64,000 nt of DNA from Conchocele bisecta (Eukaryota; Mollusca; Bivalvia; Lucinida; Thyasiridae). This document shows, in pieces, positions 1 to 12,529 of this stretch. The notes below the pieces were generated by a model. The model was not told the origin of the DNA and did no database searches. It saw only the letters and a list, made by a program, of their open reading frames with translations. The stretch spans positions 8,444,899 to 8,508,898 of the forward strand of contig CM055275.1 of assembly GCA_029237695.1 (NCBI GenBank). The letters run 5' to 3'. Position 1 is the stretch's first letter, and the number at the start of each line of letters is the position of its first letter. Made by a program: the position numbers and the translations under genes.

Positions 1-1206
1 TTCTGACAAAATATTTACATTAGCGTTAATAAAATCGCAGAATCTGTTGCGATACGCGGCCGTGTCCGACCAAAGCTAAAAGCTTTTTTCGTATATATAT
101 AGAGTTATACCGCCGGTGAAAGCCAAAACACGCCGAATGCCGGTGGTCTCACCCGCGTACGGGCCTGTACACTACCGTCTGTGAGACAACAAACGGTACG
201 TGATAATTTAGCACAACGAGTCAACATAATGTGATACGTTATCTCTAAAATTTCGACATAATTTATCTCAACATTAAATATGCATCCGCATCACGTTATG
301 TCGACATGTGGTGATATTTAAATCGACATGTTGCGATAAATTATGTCAACAGCTCGACATCTCCATGGAAACTATATGCCACCATACATTTCTTTTCCAG
401 ATATGGCAACTGAACAGAAACTGCAAAATGAACACACACGTAAATATGCTACAACATTTGTTATCTCCCCTTGCCAACTGTTTGCCGATATATATTCAAT
501 ATGTATTCGATAGTATTCGATTCGATTCCAATTGTCGTTGTTTACCGATATGTATTCGATATATTTGGCTGTGACTTGAGAAATGGGGCTTATGGGTTTT
601 CTGACCAGTGTAGACCCAGATCAGACTGTGCGGATGCATATTTAATCCAGATCCGTTACATACTAAGGAAACTATCAAATAATACTTACTTTGGAGTGGG
701 CGCGCTTTCAAAACTTTCAGCCATTGCTGTTGTTGTTATAACCACATGATCAAGCACCATTGTTCTCAATGAGGAATGTCAAGGTCGCCAAGGTAAATGG
801 TACCCGGTAAATATCCATTACTGTAAAAAAGCTAATCATATTGGTGAAGTTTGGCTAAAACTTTTGTTTTATTTTTGCACATCCACGGACAGACCTTGGC
901 AGATTAACGCTTTCACCGCTAAGTAACTGGAATGGATTTTGATATGTTAATTTTGCAACCAATCCAATTATCACAAATTGATTTTCAGACATGTACATTT
1001 ATGAACATGGAGTGTTTTTGTTCTCAAAATTAATGAAATTACTTGCAAAAAGTCCAGATCCTGATGAGACAGCTCGTCACGAGCCGGCTAATCTGGATCT
1101 AAACGTTTTGTCAACAAAATAACGTGTTTCAAATTGTAATTTTCTATGCATTCTATATATTTCTGATAGATAATAATTATCAAATGATCAAAAGAAATTA
1201 CCACTA

Positions 1207-2338
1207 TGTCACGAATTGACCGGCATTTCAGGTAGGTATGTATTGTAAATCATTGCTCCAGGGATGTGTGGACAGGTAGGTACTCAGATTAATCCTGAAC
1301 AATGGCTTAGGGAACAAAAACGTGTGAATACTTTGTGGATAGCCAGGATGGTCAGTTAGAACTGGGCAGTGGAGTAGAAATGAACTGTTTATTGTATTAG
1401 TGTGTGCCCAGTATGTGATAAACAAACGCAGATAATCACAGTGTGATACTAGCTGGATATTAGATGACTGGTGATTTAAAGTGGAAGTTGAAGTTGGTAA
1501 GTGTATATAATAAGATAGTATAGTAGTTCAGTGAATTGGCGTGAAATTTGTCGTTTGTCACTGGGTTTCGTGTGCTAAAAGGTAGCGTAGTGAAATGGCT
1601 GGGCTGAGGGGGTTTAACTTTCATTTGCAGGTTGATGTAGCACTCCCCACCCAGAGGACGGGTTTCTACCTGATGATGACAGTTCACAGTAGGCTACTTC
1701 AGCAGTCGAGTAGATGACTAGCACTAGGGAGGCCGTGCCGAGGAATCGTCAGCCAAGTGGATGTGTTGTTAATTGTCTCATTGGGGCCTGGTAGAGGAAC
1801 TGTGTATATAAATGAGATCGCTATTAAATGTACTATGATTGATCGTACACAAATTAGAATGTAATCCAGGAGCTGTTGTAACCAATTATGAAACTACAGT
1901 TAAGCCGTATAATAAATTCAATCCAATTGTGAGACTTGGTCCGATGACATTTTGGCAGTTGACATGCATAGTGTATAGTATACTAGTATACAGATACGAC
2001 GGTGAACAATAGTGAACATTATGACATGTGTTACAGACACACCAATCTTTCATATTTCAGAGTAATGTGTTGGGCATGAGGAATTGACTATATGACGTGG
2101 TTTAAAGTAGTTACATGTATTTGTGGTGTAATCCAATATACATGATGCTATCAGACATAATACATGTTAATGACTCCTCTATATCATGATCTCCTCTCCA
2201 CTTCACTTATATTCTTTTCTTTCTAACTATCCTCATTTATTTGATTTCAATCCTGTACAAAATACATCTGTACTTCTTTCAAGCAGTGTGTGTCTAATAT
2301 TATTATTTTGATGAACCCATATATATATATACGTGACA
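1207..2338 (+). mobile_element. Solo LTR inserted in the first tandem unit
   Basis: Comparison with the other units shows a 1132-bp block present only in unit 1. It begins TGTCACG and ends CGTGACA, so it has the TG...CA ends and short inverted ends of an LTR. It is flanked by a 5-bp duplication CACTA (1202-1206 and 2339-2343). A TATA-like TATATAAATG at about 1805 and an AATAAA at about 1911 are placed as in an LTR (promoter, then polyadenylation signal). No internal gag-pol or second LTR is present, so this is best read as a solo LTR left by recombination. The retrotransposon family cannot be named. Confidence 0.8.
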
Positions 2339-3520
2339 CACTACAATAGTGACGTTAGAGCCTTAAACACATTATTTCATTTCTTATGATACGAGGTTCT
2401 GTCCGACCTAGGAAAAGCAGCTGCAATTCGATATTCTTTGCATAATTATGTTCTAACTATGCTATTTTAGCAAGATAACAATAATTCTCAAATGAACATG
2501 TGCACTTTCTGACAAAATATTTACATTAGCGTTAATAAAATCGCAGAATGTATTACGATACGCGGCCGTGTCCGACCAAAACTAGAAGCTTTGTTCGTAT
2601 ATATAGAGTTATACCGCCGGTGAAAGCCAAAGCACGCCGAATTCCGGTGGTCTCACCCGCGTACGGTCCTGTACACTACCGTCTGTGAGACAACAAACGG
2701 TACGTGATAATTAAGCACAACGAGTCAACATAATGTGATGCGTTATCTCTAAAGTGTCGACATAATTTATCTCAACATTAAATATGCATGCGCATCACGT
2801 TATGTCGACATGTGGTGATATTTAAATCGACATGTTGCGATAAATTATGTCAACAGCTCGACATCTCGATGGGAATTATATGCCACCATACAATTATTTT
2901 CCAGATATGGCGACTGAACCGAAACTGCAAAATGAACACACACGTAAATATGCTACAACATTTGCTGTCTCCCCTTGCCAAATTTTTGCCGATATGTATT
3001 CAATGTTTATTCGATAGTATTCGATTCGATTCCAATTGTCGTTGTTTCACGATATGTATTCGATATATTTGGCTGTGACTGGAGAAATGGGGCTTATGGG
3101 TATTCCGACCAAAGCCATTGCTGTTGTTGTTATAACCACATGCTCATGCAACATGGTTCTCACAGAGCAATGTCAAGGACGCCAAGGTAAATGGTACCCG
3201 GCTCACACGGGGTTGATAGCCATTACTGTAAGAAAGCTAATCAATCATATTGGTGAAGTTTCGCTAAAACTGTTGGTTTTTTTTGCACAGCCACGGATAG
3301 ACCGCGGCATATTAACCCTTTCACCGCTAAGTAACTGGAATGGATTATGATATGTTAATTTTGCAACCAATCCAATCATCACAAAATGATTTTCAGACAA
3401 GTACATTTATGAACATGGAGTGTTTTTGTTCTCAAAATTAATAAAAAATACTTGTAAAAAGTGCAGATCCTGTTGAGACGGCTCGTCACGAGCCGGCTCA
3501 CCTGGATCTAAAGTTTTGCC

Positions 3521-3685
3521 GACACCACTATATACAGGCATGTTGTGTTGAAAGGGTTAAGCAGAATGCGTGCGCACTCGTCGCACCCCAAGCATTCGGC
3601 GTGTTTCGGCTCTCGTCGGTATAACTCTATATATATGAACAAGGCTACTATAACATTTGTCGGATACGACCTCGTATTATCACAA
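3521..3685 (-). repeat. Inverted fragment of the tandem unit inside unit 2
   Basis: Unit 2 has about 160 extra bases not found in units 3 and 4. Within it, 3591-3640 is the reverse complement of the GAGTTATACC...ACACGCCGAATGC segment that lies near the start of every unit, followed by an inverted copy of the GATACGAGGT segment. It looks like a local inverted transposition within the array. Confidence 0.7.
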
Positions 3686-6600
3686 AATCACGTGTTTAAA
3701 ATTGTAATTTTCTATGCTTTCTAAATATTTCTGCAAGATAATAATTCTCAAATTATCATAAGAACTTTCCACTACAAAATTGACGTTAGAGCCATAAACA
3801 CATTATTTCATTTGTTATGATACGAGGTTGTGTCCGACCTAGGAAAAACATCTGCAATTCGATATTCTTTGCGTAATTCTGTTCTAGCTATGCTATTTTA
3901 TCAAGATAACAATAATTCTCAAATGAACATGTGCACTTTCTAAAAAAATATTCACATTAGCGTTAATAAAATCGCAGAATGTGTTATAATACGCGGCCGT
4001 GTCCGACCGAAGTTAGAAACCTTGTTCATATATATAGAGTTATACCGGTGAAAGCCAAAACACGCCAAATGCCGGTGGTCTGACCCGCGTACGGGCCTGT
4101 ACACTACCGTCTGTGAGACAACAAACGGTACGTGATAATTTAGCACAACATGTCAACATAATGTGATACGTTGTCTCTAAAGTGTCGACTTAATTTATCT
4201 CAACATGAAATATGCATCCGCATCAGGTTATGTCGACATGTGGTGATATTTAAGTCGACATGTTGCGATAAATTATGTCAACAGCTCGACATCTCGATGG
4301 GAAATATATGCCACCATACATTCTTTTTCCAGATATGGCGACTGAACCGAAACTGCAAAATGAACACACACGTAAATATGCTACAACATTTGTTATCTCC
4401 CCTAGCCGACTGTTTGCCGATATGTATTCAATATGTATTCGATAGTATTCGATAGTATTCGATTCGATTCTAATTGTCGTTGTTTCTCGATATGTATTCG
4501 ATATATTTGGCTGTGACTGGAGAAATGGGGCTTATGGGTTTTCCGACCAGTGTAGATCCATCAGACTGTGTGGATGCACATTTCATCAAGATCCGTTACA
4601 TACTAAGGAAACTATCAAATAATACTTACTTTGGAGTGGGCGCGCTTTCAACACTTTCAGCCATTGCTGTTGTTGTTATAACCACATGATCATGCACCAT
4701 GGTTCTCACAGAGGAATGTCAAGGTCGCCAAGGTAAATGGTACCCGGCTGACACGGGGTTGATAGCCATTACTGTAAGAAAGCTAATCATATTGGTAAAG
4801 TTTCGCTGAAACTGTTATTGTTTTTTTTGCACATCCACGGACAGACCGCGGCAGATTAACCCTTTCACCGCTAAGTAACTGCAATGGATTTTGATATGTT
4901 AATTTTGCAACCAATCCAATTATCACAAATTGATTTTCAGACATGTACATTTATGAACATGAAGTGTATTTGTTCTCAAAATTAATAAAATTACTTGCAA
5001 AAAGTCCAGATCCTGATGAGACAGCTCGTCACGAACCGGCTAATCTGGATCTAAACGTTTTGTCAACAAAATAAAGTGTTTAAAATTGTAATATTCTATG
5101 CATTCTATATATTTCTGATTATTATAATTCTCAAATGATCAAAAGAAATTGCCACTACAATAGTGACGTTAGAGCCTTAAACACATTATTTAATTTCTTA
5201 TGATACGAGGTTGTGTCCGACCTAGGAAAAGCAGCTGCAATTCGATATTCTTCGCATAATTATGTTCTAAGTATGCTATGTTAGCAAGATAACAATAATT
5301 CTCAAATGAACATGTTACTTTGTGACAAAATATTTACATTAGCGTTAATAAAATCGCAGAATATGTTACGATACGCAGCCGTGTCCGACCAAAGCTAGAA
5401 GCTTTTTTCGTATATATAGAGTTATACCGCCGGTGAAAGCCAAAGCACGCCGAATTCCGGTGGTCTCACCCACGTACGGGCCTGTACACTGCCGTCGGTG
5501 AGACGACAAACGGTACGTGATATTTAGCACAACATGTCAACATAATGTGATTGCGTTATCTCTAAAGTGTCGAAATAATTTATCTCAACATTAAATATGC
5601 CTCCGCATCACGTTATGTCGACATGTGGTGATATTTAAATCGACATGTTGCGATAAATTATGTCAACAGCTCGACATCTCGATGGAAAATATATGCCACC
5701 ATACATTTATTTTCCAGATATGGCGACTGAACAGAAACTGCAAAATGAACACACACGTAAATATGCTACAACATTTGTTATCTCCCCTTGCCAACTGTTT
5801 GCCGATATATATTCAATATATATTCGATAGTATTCGATTCGATTCCAATTGTCGTTGTTTCCCGATATGTATTCGATATATTTGGCTGTGACTGGAGAAA
5901 TGGGGCTTATGGGTTTTCTGACCAGTGTAGACCCAGATCAGACTGTGCGGATGCATATTTAATCAAGATCCGTTACATACTAAGGAAACTATCAAATAAT
6001 GCTTACTTGGAGTGGGCGTACTTTCAACACTTTCAGCCATTGCTGTTGTTGTTATAACCACATGATCAAGCACCATTGTTCTCAATGAGGAATGTCAAGG
6101 TCGCCAAGGTAAATGGTACCCGGTAAATATCCATTACTGTAAAAAAGCTAATCATATTGCTGAAGTTTGGCTAAAACTTTCGTTTATTTGTGCACATCCA
6201 CGGACAGACCTTGGCAGATTAACGCTTTCACCGCTAAATAACTGGAATGGATTTTGATATGTTAATTTTTCAACCAATCCAATTATCAGAAATTGATTTT
6301 CAGACATGTACATTTATGAACATGGAGTGTTTTTGTTCTCGAAATTAATAAAATTACTTGCAAAAAGTCCAGATCCCGATGAGACAGCTCGTCACGAGCC
6401 TTTTAATCTGGATCTAAACGTTTTGTCAACAAAATAACGTGTTTCAAATTGTAATCTTCTATGCATTCTATATATTTCTGAAAGATAATAATTCTCAAAT
6501 GATCAAAAGAAATTGCCACTACAATAGTGACGTTAGAGCCTTAAACACATTATTTAATTTCTTATGATACGAGGTTGTGTCCGACCTAGGAAAAGCAGCT

Positions 6601-7275
6601 GCAATTCAATATTCTTCGCATAATTATGTTCTAACTATGCTATTTTAGCAAGATAACAATAATTCTCAAATGAACATGTGCACTATTTGACAAAATATTT
6701 ACATTAGCGTTAATAAAATCGCAGAATGTGTTACGATACGCGGCCGTGTCCGACCAAAGTTAGAAGCTTTTTTCGTATATATAGAGTTATTCCGCCGGTG
6801 AAAGCCAAAACACGCCGAATGCCGATGGTCTAACCCGCGTTCGGGCCTGTAGACTACCGTCTGTGAGACGACAAACGTTACATCATAATTTAGCACAACA
6901 AGTCAACATAATGTGATACGTTATCTCTAAAGTGTCGACCTAATTTATCTCAACATGTCGACATAGTTTCACGTTATGTCGACTTGTGGTGATATTTAAG
7001 TTGACATGTTGCGATAAATTATGTCAACAGCTCGACATCTTGATGGGAAATATATGCTACCATACATTTATTTTCCAGACATGGTGACTGAACCGAAACT
7101 GCAAAATGAACACACACGTAAATATGATACAACATTTGTTATCTCCCCTTGCCAACTGTTTGCCGATATGTGTTCAATAGATGTGGCTGTGAATTGAGAA
7201 ATTAACACACACGTAAATATGCTGCAACATTTAGTTATCTTCCCTTTCCAATTGTTGTTGCATCCCGATATGAAG

Positions 7276-7508
7276 CACTTTATATTTCATTCCAATTGGA
7301 AAAGTATGTACTGAGCTACCTATTTGAGAGTAAACACGGAAATACATGTAAGAAAATACTTGTGTCCGCCTACTGTAGTAGCGAAAATGTCGAAAATATT
7401 AGTAGCTACTGCGGATACCAGTGGTGCCAATCTATACGTATTGTGTCATGTGCCGCGCTACATATTTTCTGTGTAATGTTTCAGCAAAAAAATGCGTTGT
7501 TTCATCTA
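7276..7508. other. No gene recognised
   Basis: A short A/T-rich spacer between the satellite array and the first MITE. An ORF of about 75 codons starting near 7296 shows no family resemblance and no splice context. Confidence 0.5.
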
Positions 7509-7776
7509 AGACACGCTATGTGATTTTGTACCTAACATCATGTGCGATTTTTCATAAAATATACATGTATTTACAAAAACTGTGATATATTTTCTGTTAC
7601 TGACGTCACACGGTGACGAAAAGTTCACGGCAAATGCGGAATTGAATTTCGCATTTGCTGCGAACAATTTGTCAACTTTCGACACCATTTACGGTAACTA
7701 TTGTAAAGTTTGTAAATACGTTTCATGAAATATCGCACAATTCATGTTCTTAGTCACAAAATCACATGGCCTGTAT
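7509..7776. mobile_element. MITE, family B copy 1
   Basis: The ends are inverted: AGACACGCTATGTGATTTTG at the left and CAAAATCACATGGCCTGTAT at the right. The interior has TTACGGTAACTATTGTAAAG and a CATGAAAT stretch also seen in the second copy at 10379-10551. Non-coding, no transposase. Confidence 0.75.
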
Positions 7777-7872
7777 CGTTTTAGCATTATTTAAGGTATA
7801 TCACCTAAAATGACGTCAAACAATACGTCACATATATTCTGATGCCACGTAATCACACGCTGTGTAGTCTCT

Positions 7873-8168
7873 GTAGCTGATTTCACCAAACATGCTAAGC
7901 ATTCTTATCTAGCTAAGTGTACTTTGAGGGAGTAATCATTTACTTTTCCCGAAATGCATTATTTCATATAGAACTAACAACTGCATATATTTTATGATTA
8001 AAAGTATGCATAATTATTATACTGAATTTATAACATTATCGCAGCCAATATAGCTGTGATAATGTAATAATTCATCATAATAAAAATGAATAAATTTATC
8101 GAAATTTCTCCCACAACGTGTACTTCGCAAGATAAGCATACCTTAGACTTTTGGTGAAATCGGCCACT
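7873..8168. mobile_element. MITE, family A copy 1, ending just before a coding exon
   Basis: The inverted ends read GTAGCTGATTTCACCAA at the left and TTGGTGAAATCGGCCAC at the right. Inside the ends lie CTTATCTAGCTAAGT and its inverse, and a central palindrome around CAGCCAATATAGCTGTG. Other copies are at 43931-44230 and (split) 44518-46595. The right end stops about 10 nt before the splice acceptor of the exon at 8179. Confidence 0.8.
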
Positions 8169-8178
8169 GTTGTTGCAG

Positions 8179-8486
8179 GTACATCGGTGGGGAAGATACC
8201 ACAACTCTGCAATACCTCCTTTGGCAATACGCTTGAAGAAAACATGGCGGTCGTCTCCAACTACCCACTAGACGGCGCTGCTGAATATCTCAAAGCGATG
8301 GGCGTGTTCTCGACGTTTGACACGCCCACACGTCATGTGCCTGTCATAGCAACGGCCGCATCAGCCAATCATTACCTCGAATCCGTATTGCTATTGGATA
8401 ACATACGAGAAACCGTGATCGCAGTATACCCGGACGTTCAAGTCTACTACTATGACCTTGGGTTGACGGAATTGCAAAAAACAAAG
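8179..8486 (+). CDS. DUF1647-like protein, internal exon
   Basis: This is an internal exon of a plus-strand gene continued at 13457 and 46605. It is bounded by TTGTTGCAG|GT on the left and ACAAAG|GTGTTT on the right. It is entered in phase 1 and left in phase 0. It encodes about 102 residues with VIATAASANHYLES and VQVYYYDLGLTELQ, the latter typical of the YDLGL motif in DUF1647/glycosyltransferase-like proteins of nematodes and molluscs. These proteins are thought to be Golgi or secreted glycosyltransferase-like enzymes, but the reaction is unknown. Upstream exons (signal anchor) would lie outside the window, and no start codon is visible. The family call rests on motif recognition, and the splice phases agree with the other two exons. 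Confidence 0.75.
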
Positions 8487-8647
8487 GTGTTTTCTTATAT
8501 TCATTTCATGTTTACATATACAGTGTAACATTTTAACCTCCATTGCAGGTGCAAATGTTACGTTTGGGATGTATAATATTATCACGTGGATGCTGCATGA
8601 CAGTATCTGTGTTTCACTGCGAGGTGTGTTATGGGAATGGCATTTAA

Positions 8648-9084
8648 AGGTACATGCCCACTCAGTAGGCACAAAATAAACATTCATTCACTATTACCCC
8701 ACGTAATGACTGGAATTATTATACATTTTATATCAGACGTAAATTTTCAAACCGATATCAGGAGCGATAACAGTGTTTCTTTAAAATCTTAATGAACATT
8801 ACTATTTATTTTCCGTATTTATATTTTGATATGCAATGATCATTCTTTATAATATGTGACACATTACATTAGTATCAATAATTAACAAAATATCATGCCT
8901 CTTTTGCATATGAAAATAGCCTGATACCACCGCGAGTCACTATCAGTAAACTAAATATTACTAAATGATTATATCTGTATAACGGGCGCTCGTACTTTTT
9001 AGAAATGGTGGAATAGTGACATAATTATACACTTATTTAATTCCTATAAAGAATATTTTGTGCCGATTGAGTGGGCATGTACCT
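8648..9084. mobile_element. MITE, family C copy 1 (TTAA target, piggyBac-type)
   Basis: A 437-bp element flanked by TTAA (8644-8647 and 9085-9088) with inverted ends AGGTACATGCCCACTCAGT and its near inverse ACTGAGTGGGCATGTACCT-like at 9066-9084. TTAA duplication and absence of coding capacity suggest a non-autonomous piggyBac-type element. It lies in the intron after the exon at 8179-8486. Further copies occur at about 13790, 44647, 61256 and 63345. Confidence 0.85.
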
Positions 9085-9089
9085 TTAAC

Positions 9090-9570
9090 ATCTGGTAGTT
9101 GTACTAGCAATGCACCTGAATGATTGACAATTTGATGGCAGGAGGTGACGATAGTTTATCTCAGTGCAGTAAAGTCTCGGACACATCAAACCCTGGCACC
9201 TTCCCAAATTAGTGACATTACCAAATGTCAAGGTTTGCATCATCATACTTCAATCCCATTGGATGCTATTATTGATACTCCCTAGTCCTTTAGATGTTAT
9301 TGGTTGCTGATGAGGTATTCAGATGGCGCTGATTATCGGTAGGAGGAGCTTGACCAAGGGTATACAAGGCTGGTTCATTAGGTCAGCCACGCACATCACG
9401 AAGTATAGACGCACAACGCGAAATAGGGCATCACAGTAAATGTTAACTTTATTTAGAAACTTTAGATAGCTTAATAAACTTGTAAATTAATTGCATTAAT
9501 AAGTAAGAATTTTAGATGTACTTGAGTTTTGTTAATTAAATCCCAGCAACTCTACACTAGTTGTCCTTTA
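9090..9570. other. Intronic sequence, no gene seen
   Basis: A/T-rich intronic DNA without a recognisable exon or repeat structure. Confidence 0.5.
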
Positions 9571-9572
9571 AT

Positions 9573-9900
9573 GTTTTTTTTTTTTTTTCAAATTCGTTTA
9601 TTCACTCAGGTAATACACATATGACAACATGAGGTATATATAACACAAACATATATATGACACATTGGCTGTGCATGTAACAAGTAATATGCTAAGTAAA
9701 TGCCATAATTATATCGACATGTTCAAATATGTTACTCCAGTTTGGTCAAGTGGGATAGATCGAACATATACTGTAAGTTATTAATTTGGGAGGGCATTTT
9801 TGAGAAGTCCATTTTCAAATGAGGTAAAGACATGTACAATTTTGTGAATGGTCTAGCGTCATACATTCAGTGAAACCTATATAAACCGGACAGGAGTGGT
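9573..9900 (-). mobile_element. Possible retroposon end (poly-T) and isolated transposon terminus
   Basis: A T(15) run at about 9575-9589 is followed by TTTATT at 9598, which on the minus strand reads AATAAA about 10 nt before a poly-A tail. This fits a retroposed transcript inserted on the minus strand, though its 5' limit is unclear. At 9868-9910 the sequence CAGTGAAACCTATATAAAC resembles a pogo/Tigger-type inverted end and the reverse complement of the large minisatellite unit. Confidence 0.45.
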
Positions 9901-10378
9901 CCCCAGGAGTTCTTGACTAGAAATATTTTAATAGACACCGTAGTCAGCCTCAAAATTGGGTGTAATTTGTTTACGGTGACTTTGTCTGATACATTCAAAT
10001 GTGTCTGTTTCAAATGTTTGAGTAGTGAATATACCAGCCATATGGATTCCGCCTACGGACAGCACTGGGGGCGGAGAATTATGGCAAATCGTGTCTTTTG
10101 TCAGGCATACTGGATGACATCCGTTTGTTCTGATAACTGAAAACGTTCCGGGAGTGATAAGCGATTTGTTTGGTCGGGTTATCAGAACATTGTCAAGTGT
10201 AAATAATGGTTTGGTGAATGTGTGAAACGATTGCGTTTTATATGGGTATATAATTATAATTATAATTAACCGCGTATTGGTCATGGAATGTTCTTTGAGC
10301 AAATTCCCACCCTTAAATAACTAGTCAGACTTAAATTACGCATCTGCTTTGATGTTTAGAAACTTGCGACAACATACG

Positions 10379-10551
10379 AGACACGCCATGTGATTTTGTA
10401 CCTTCAGACAATATTTTTCCTAAATTAAGTCAATAGTTGACACAATTTTCAGAGTTGACGTCATTTACGGAAAATGTTGTAAATTTTGTAAGCGTATTTC
10501 ATGAAATTACGCAGATGTCCGAAGGTATAAAATCACATGGCGTGTCTCATA
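10379..10551. mobile_element. MITE, family B copy 2
   Basis: Inverted ends AGACACGCCATGTGATTTTG and CAAAATCACATGGCGTGTCT-like bound a 173-bp non-coding block that shares its interior (TTACGGAAAATGTTGTAAA, CATGAAAT) with the copy at 7509. Confidence 0.75.
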
Positions 10552-10635
10552 TGTGGCATAGGTATTTGTGGCCAGTGAAGCACCTGCTCAAATTGCACAC
10601 TCATGTAATAGTCATAGGTCAAGTGTTGCATCTCT

Positions 10636-10685
10636 AATAAATTAATTTCGTAGCCAGCATAGTGAACGAGAAATTAATTTATTAA
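10636..10685. repeat. Inverted repeat
   Basis: AATAAATTAATTTCG is matched by its inverse after a loop of about 18 nt, giving a potential A/T-rich hairpin. Non-coding. Confidence 0.7.
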
Positions 10686-11029
10686 AAATTCAATATGTGA
10701 ATTATAACATACTTATTGTTTACCAGCCCACTCGCGAAGCTCCGCCCCTAAACGTGATTTCGAATCGCTATACTAGCATGTGATTGGCGTTCTGACACGA
10801 AGTGAGCGCGTGTGTGGGCGGTAATGTGATTTGCGTCTAGTGAACTGATGACACAAGGCGTAAAAACAGTTCTAAATATAGCGGCTGAACATTTAATGAT
10901 TCATTTAATAGATATTAGCAAGCCAGCGAGACACTGCTACATACATATACTGGGGAGTAGCGAAAGGTATTAAAATGAATACCGGAAGTATGCACAGGAC
11001 CAGCTGTGTTCGACCTAGACAGCATATTA

Positions 11030-11290
11030 TCCAGTCAACACAGTGCGTATGTGCCGTGAAACACGGTGCCGTGAAACATTTTTGATATCCAGTCAATACA
11101 ATTTTTGCATTTAACAGCCATTTGTAGGTGTTGACGGGATAAATAGAATAGTAGGTTAGTGCCGTCAATGGGAAAACATATCTGGCGCGGCACGGAAACG
11201 GGATGTGCTCGGCACAGCCTCGCCCATCCCGTTTCCTGAGCCTTGCCAGATATGTTTCCCATTCACGGCACTAACCTACTATTCTCTATG
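11030..11290. mobile_element. Palindromic dispersed element, copy 1
   Basis: 11148-11286 is a long imperfect palindrome: GAATAGTAGGTTAGTGCCGT at the left is matched by its inverse at the right, with GGAAACGGGATG near the centre. The flank 11030-11147 (GCCGTGAAACACGGTGCCGT) belongs to the same unit. An inverted second copy is at 61825-62095. No coding capacity is seen, and it looks like a fold-back element. Confidence 0.8.
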
Positions 11291-11448
11291 TATTCGTCCC
11301 ATTGCGAGGCATCCATCTATTCATGTGCTAATAACTTTTAATCAAAGTAGTAAATTCCTGTGATCACATTTGCTGTAATCAACAATCATTTTACCTGTAT
11401 ATATTATTGAGTCCCAATACAATAAGACAGTGTTGGCAGAACTGAAGC

Positions 11449-11850
11449 TCATAGAATTTCGTAGGAGCTGATAGTAGTTCATAGGAGTTGAAGCTCGCAG
11501 ACGGTCGTATGAGTTCATATGAGTTGTAGCTCATATAAGTTCGTAGGAGCTTATAGGAGGTCACATGAGTTTGAGTTCATAGGAGCTGAAGTTCATAGTA
11601 ACTGATAGGAGTTAATAGGAGTTGAAGCTGATAGCAGTTCGTAGGAGCCCATAGGAGGTCACAGGAGTTGGAGCTCATAGAAGTTCGTAGGAGCTAATAG
11701 GAGTTCATAGGAGTTGAAGCGCATAGCAGTTCGTATAAGCTCATAGGAGGTCACATGAGTTGGAGCTCATAGAAGTTCGTAGGAGTTGATATGAGTTCAT
11801 AGGAGTTGAGTTGAAGCGCATATCTGTTCGTAGGAGCTCATAGGATACAC
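11449..11850. repeat. Minisatellite (CATAGGAGTT / GTAGGAGCT type)
   Basis: Irregular tandem repetition of short phrases such as GAGTTCATAGGAGTTGAAGC and GTTCGTAGGAGCTCATAGG with a higher repeat of roughly 100 bp. Confidence 0.85.
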
Positions 11851-12308
11851 TTGCAGTATAGTGGAGGAGCGAACGTAGCGGTGCGGCAGACACGCTACCA
11901 GTTGTATCACAGCTGGTTATAATTGTTGTGTTGAGCGATCGAGCTCGTGCCAGTGCCGTACACGTTACAGTGATACGAATTGCAATGAAAACAAAATATC
12001 GCCCCATATTAATCTACTAATCGGTCTATACAGGCGATTTTTTTCTTGCCATGGAAACAAAAAATCAGCTCTAAATGCCTATTATTATTCAAATAATTTT
12101 AGAGTCGATCTTGTTTTTGTTTTCATGGGAGTTGTTATTTCTCGTACTTTATGCTGGTTTCTACACATTAGGATTTGTTTCTCAATTGTACCATCCCTGC
12201 CACGCTGTATCCACTTATGTTGTAACGACATGGCCTGTTCCTCAGATTTTAAATCAAGCATTACTTGGTGCATACTTATATTTAGACAAGCCACATCAAC
12301 TAATGATG

Positions 12309-12515
12309 TTTATATATATTTGGCGTTCCATAGTCACAGCCACAACCTATGGCTGTGACTATGGAACGCCAAATATAAATAAACACTAATAATGAATGCT
12401 AGCTCTAAATAATTAGAGTTAGCCTTATATATTTGGAGCTAGCATTATTTATTTGAGTTTAGGTAGATTTGGCATTCCTGGAACGCCGAATCTACATAAA
12501 CTCAACTAATTATTG
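12309..12515. repeat. Cluster of three hairpins
   Basis: 12312-12378 is a near-perfect hairpin with arms containing GGCGTTCCATAGTCACAGCC. It is followed by GCTAGCTCTAAATAATTAGAGTTAGC-type pairing (12400-12426) and by 12454-12504, whose arms GAGTTTAGGTAGATT and AATCTACATAAACTC are separated by TGGCATTCC/GGAACGCCG. The arms of the first and third hairpins share GGCGTTCC-like cores. Confidence 0.8.
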
Positions 12516-12529
12516 CTAGCTCCATATAA

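Larger units (their letters stand above)
1..7275. repeat. Tandem array of ~1.37 kb satellite-like unit (5 copies)
   Basis: A landmark reading TTCTGACAAAATATTTACA recurs with small changes at 1, 2507, 3938, 5319 and 6685, and the following sequence is closely similar each time. Units are about 1369 (after removing an LTR), 1431, 1381 and 1366 bp; the fifth copy is partial and diverges after about 7000. Each unit carries a TATATATAGAGTTATACC stretch, a short palindrome GCTCGTCACGAGC and a segment GGCTGTGACTGGAGAAATG that also occurs in shorter dispersed copies (about 13570). The short ORFs repeated in every unit are by-products of the repeat and not genes. No coding exon is recognised here. Confidence 0.93.

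Noticed and set aside
308..6057. Repeated ORFs of 70-100 codons in the satellite units
   Set aside because: They recur because the DNA repeats, change freely between units, and show no domain or splice context.
10905..11262. Minus-strand ORFs across the palindromic element
   Set aside because: Frames through a fold-back repeat without domains.
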